A DNA stretch of 5,940 nt, taken from NCBI GenBank assembly GCA_002779235.1, contig PEXD01000067.1:2054-7993 (forward strand), written 5' to 3'. How positions within the stretch are numbered: position 1 is the stretch's first letter; each line of letters opens with the position of its first letter. Shown piece after piece: positions 4,999 to 5,940 of the stretch. The notes beneath the pieces are model-generated. The model did no database searches. It was not told where the DNA came from and saw nothing but the letters and a program-made list of their open reading frames with translations. The position numbers were made by a program, and so were the translations under genes. Source of the stretch: Candidatus Woesearchaeota archaeon CG07_land_8_20_14_0_80_44_23. Its GTDB lineage: Archaea > Nanobdellota > Nanobdellia > Woesearchaeales > 0-14-0-80-44-23.

Positions 4999-5697
4999 AT
5001 GGGAGATTCGGGGGGCAAAAGCGGTGACAAGAACGTTGTCATCACCTACGAGACCCTCTTTGACATCCTCAGAAGGGAAAAAGACAGGGAGGAATTACAA
5101 AATCTCGACAAGACATTCTATTCAGACGTTGTTAAATACATCAATGAAAAAAGGGAGAGCCTGAAGCAGAGCCAGGAGACCCTCTTCTCAGACGACGATA
5201 GGGAGAAGACGCAGATACAGCTTCAGAACATAAAGCGCATCCTGAAGGAGCTCTACAACAGGCGCGAGAAGAAGATAATAGACAGCGCCATAATGAAGTC
5301 AAGGACAAATTCGGGCATAATAGACACTGCGGCGATGCTGGAAGAGGAAAAGAAGCTCTTTTCCGAAGCAACAGCAATTCTCAACCGCGCAAGGGCGGGC
5401 ATACTCTTCAATGTTATAGAGGGGCGGGAGCCGGAAAGCATTGAATGCACAAATACTCCTAAAGCAGCCGGAACGAATTCAGCCGGTGCTGATTCTGCAA
5501 AGGAAGAGGGCAAAGAGCAGCAGAAAGAAACAAGAATGGTAAGAATCCTGCATGCAGTCCCCCAGTTCTACGGCGAGGATGCAGAATTGTATGGTCCCTT
5601 TGAGGAGGAGGACGTGGCAAGCCTGCCTAAGGAGATTGCTGAAATCCTGATTTCAAAGGAGCGCGCAGAGGAAATAATTGAGGAAAATCAGGGCTGA
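4999..5697 (+). CDS. gins51: Archaeal GINS complex subunit, Gins51 type (Sld5/Psf1-like), 232 aa
   Basis: The N-terminal A domain (about 13-138) has the family pattern TYETLFDILRREKDREELQNLD then FYSDVVKYINEKRESL, followed by helices with KRILKELYNRREKKIIDSA. A low-complexity Ala/Glu/Lys linker occupies about 150-178. The small B domain (about 179-228) reads MVRILHAVPQFYGEDAELYGPF then EEDVASLPKEIAEILISKERAE, which is highly typical of archaeal GINS. The A-then-B order marks the Gins51 class. GINS binds MCM and a RecJ/Cdc45-type nuclease to form the replicative helicase, acting in DNA replication. The length is in the usual range. The start is supported by TATA spacing with no Shine-Dalgarno. 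Neither PCNA, primase nor MCM is next to it here. It marks the return to core genome beside the accessory modules, and its base use resembles the radical SAM gene. Confidence 0.9.
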   Translation: MGDSGGKSGDKNVVITYETLFDILRREKDREELQNLDKTFYSDVVKYINEKRESLKQSQETLFSDDDREKTQIQLQNIKRILKELYNRREKKIIDSAIMKSRTNSGIIDTAAMLEEEKKLFSEATAILNRARAGILFNVIEGREPESIECTNTPKAAGTNSAGADSAKEEGKEQQKETRMVRILHAVPQFYGEDAELYGPFEEEDVASLPKEIAEILISKERAEEIIEENQG

Positions 5698-5715
5698 ATC
5701 ATATTCTGTAGTATA

Positions 5716-5746
5716 ATTCTTTAAATTAAATTTTTCACTAAAGAAT
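5716..5746 (+). terminator. AT-rich stem-loop after the GINS gene
   Basis: ATTCTTTA at 5716-5723 pairs with TAAAGAAT at 5739-5746, and the loop includes a TTTTT run. It lies 19 bases after the stop. An 8-bp all-AT-biased stem is weak, but with the T-run it is a reasonable 3' end signal. Confidence 0.35.
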
Positions 5747-5758
5747 AGTCATAAATAG

Positions 5759-5803
5759 AAAAATTAATAAATGGCTTTCTGATTAAAAGGAATAATGGTG
5801 GTC
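5759..5803 (+). promoter_or_regulatory. Promoter and Shine-Dalgarno of the short ORF at 5806
   Basis: AAAAATTAATAAAT (5759-5772) can act as a TATA element with a start near 5792. GGTGGTC at 5797-5803 pairs with the archaeal 16S rRNA 3' end (core GGTGATC, one G-U wobble) and lies two bases before the ATG. This is close, but the complementarity is long. Confidence 0.4.
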
Positions 5804-5805
5804 AA

Positions 5806-5901
5806 ATGAGTGAAGAGAACAGCGCAAAAGGGCTCATCCCGGCGCCATACGCAAATGAGATAAAGGCAGAGTCAATAGAGGACATCATAAAAATCCGCTG
5901 A
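5806..5901 (+). CDS. 31-aa ORF, possibly the 5' fragment of an interrupted gene
   Basis: The ORF encodes MSEENSAKGLIPAPYANEIK followed by AESIEDIIKIR and a TGA. It has a plausible promoter, a Shine-Dalgarno and codon use like the GINS gene, so its start looks genuine. I do not recognise the protein. The end is suspicious: the stop lies nine bases before a perfect inverted repeat that resembles a terminus of an IS200/IS605-type element. If that reading is right, the coding sequence was once longer and the element truncated it, with the stop at or near the junction. The alternative is a real small protein ending before a terminator hairpin. The sequence is soluble, without a membrane segment. 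Confidence 0.5.
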   Translation: MSEENSAKGLIPAPYANEIKAESIEDIIKIR

Positions 5902-5940
5902 GAGCGTCCTACTCCGGACTAAAGTCCGGAGTTTGACCGG
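5902..5940 (-). mobile_element. Probable end of an IS200/IS605 (TnpB-type) element, continuing off the right edge
   Basis: On the minus strand a perfect stem with a TTTA loop (CTCCGGAC-TTTA-GTCCGGAG) is followed by AGGACGCTC. This recalls right ends of IS605/IS1341-group elements, where a GC-rich hairpin with a CTTTAG-like centre lies about ten bases from the element tip. In that orientation a tnpB gene would be on the minus strand to the right of the window, and the tip would fall at about 5902, next to the stop of the short ORF. No transposase or TnpB sequence is inside the window, so the call rests on the hairpin and its setting alone. Confidence 0.4.
5911..5932. repeat. Perfect 10-bp-arm inverted repeat
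   Basis: ACTCCGGACT at 5911-5920 and AGTCCGGAGT at 5923-5932 are exact reverse complements around AA; as a hairpin it would be 9 bp with a TAAA loop. It is the most stable GC-rich hairpin in the window. Only three T follow it, so it is a poor intrinsic terminator for archaea. Its likeliest role is a transposon subterminal hairpin. Confidence 0.85.

Noticed and set aside
5253..5513. Open frames opposite the GINS gene
   Set aside because: Low-complexity Ser/Ala-rich translations caused by the codon bias of the GINS gene; no motifs.
5795..5809. Four-codon ORF overlapping the start of the 31-aa ORF
   Set aside because: Its ATG is part of the GGTGGTC ribosome-site context. An ATG followed by three codons and a TGA is easily due to chance.
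1..5940. CRISPR arrays, tRNA or rRNA genes
   Set aside because: No regularly spaced identical repeats and no tRNA-like cloverleaf (such as a GTTCGA T-loop in context) was found by reading both strands.

Overview
The window is archaeal. The genes are preceded by AT-rich TATA boxes about 26-28 bases upstream of the start codon, often giving leaderless starts. One gene encodes a recognisable archaeal GINS replication subunit, another is an archaeal-type radical SAM protein with a TRAM-like tail, and arginine is often coded by AGG/AGA. The lineage cannot be fixed from this sequence. A euryarchaeon or a DPANN-type archaeon would both fit.

Layout from left to right. A partial SAM-dependent methyltransferase gene (1-530, minus) runs off the left edge. 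It is divergent from a ribbon-helix-helix regulator gene (651-998, plus) whose start codon sits in a 30-bp, nearly perfect palindrome. Next comes a minus-strand two-gene module (2247 to 1073): a winged-helix/MNT nucleotidyltransferase followed by a HEPN protein, joined by an ATGA overlap. A divergent intergenic region separates it from a radical SAM gene (2492-3706, plus) that ends in a probable hairpin terminator. A second winged-helix/MNT plus HEPN module follows on the plus strand (3821-4892), with a 23-base overlap and a strong internal Shine-Dalgarno. Then comes a Gins51-type gene (4999-5697). A 31-codon ORF (5806-5901) stops against a perfect CCGGACTAAAGTCCGG-type hairpin that resembles an end of an IS200/IS605 (TnpB) element continuing past the right edge.

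How it fits together. The stretch from about 600 to 4900 looks like an accessory island carrying two diverged MntA/HepT-type (type VII toxin-antitoxin-like) modules and an orphan RHH regulator, next to a core replication gene. Each of the three regulatory loci has its own palindromic element overlapping the predicted transcription start, as expected for autoregulation: a 30-bp palindrome at the RHH gene, and palindrome-plus-third-half-site arrays with 21-22 bp phasing at both MNT promoters. Both HEPN proteins show R-x4-Y where the classical HEPN RNase motif is R-x4-H. Both MNT proteins keep GS-x10-D-x-D, but the first seems to lack the third acidic residue. First genes of units tend to be leaderless, while downstream genes use strong internal Shine-Dalgarno sites.

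No gene-free stretch exceeds 300 bases. The longest, 2248-2491, holds promoters and operator-like repeats. No tRNA, rRNA or CRISPR array was seen.
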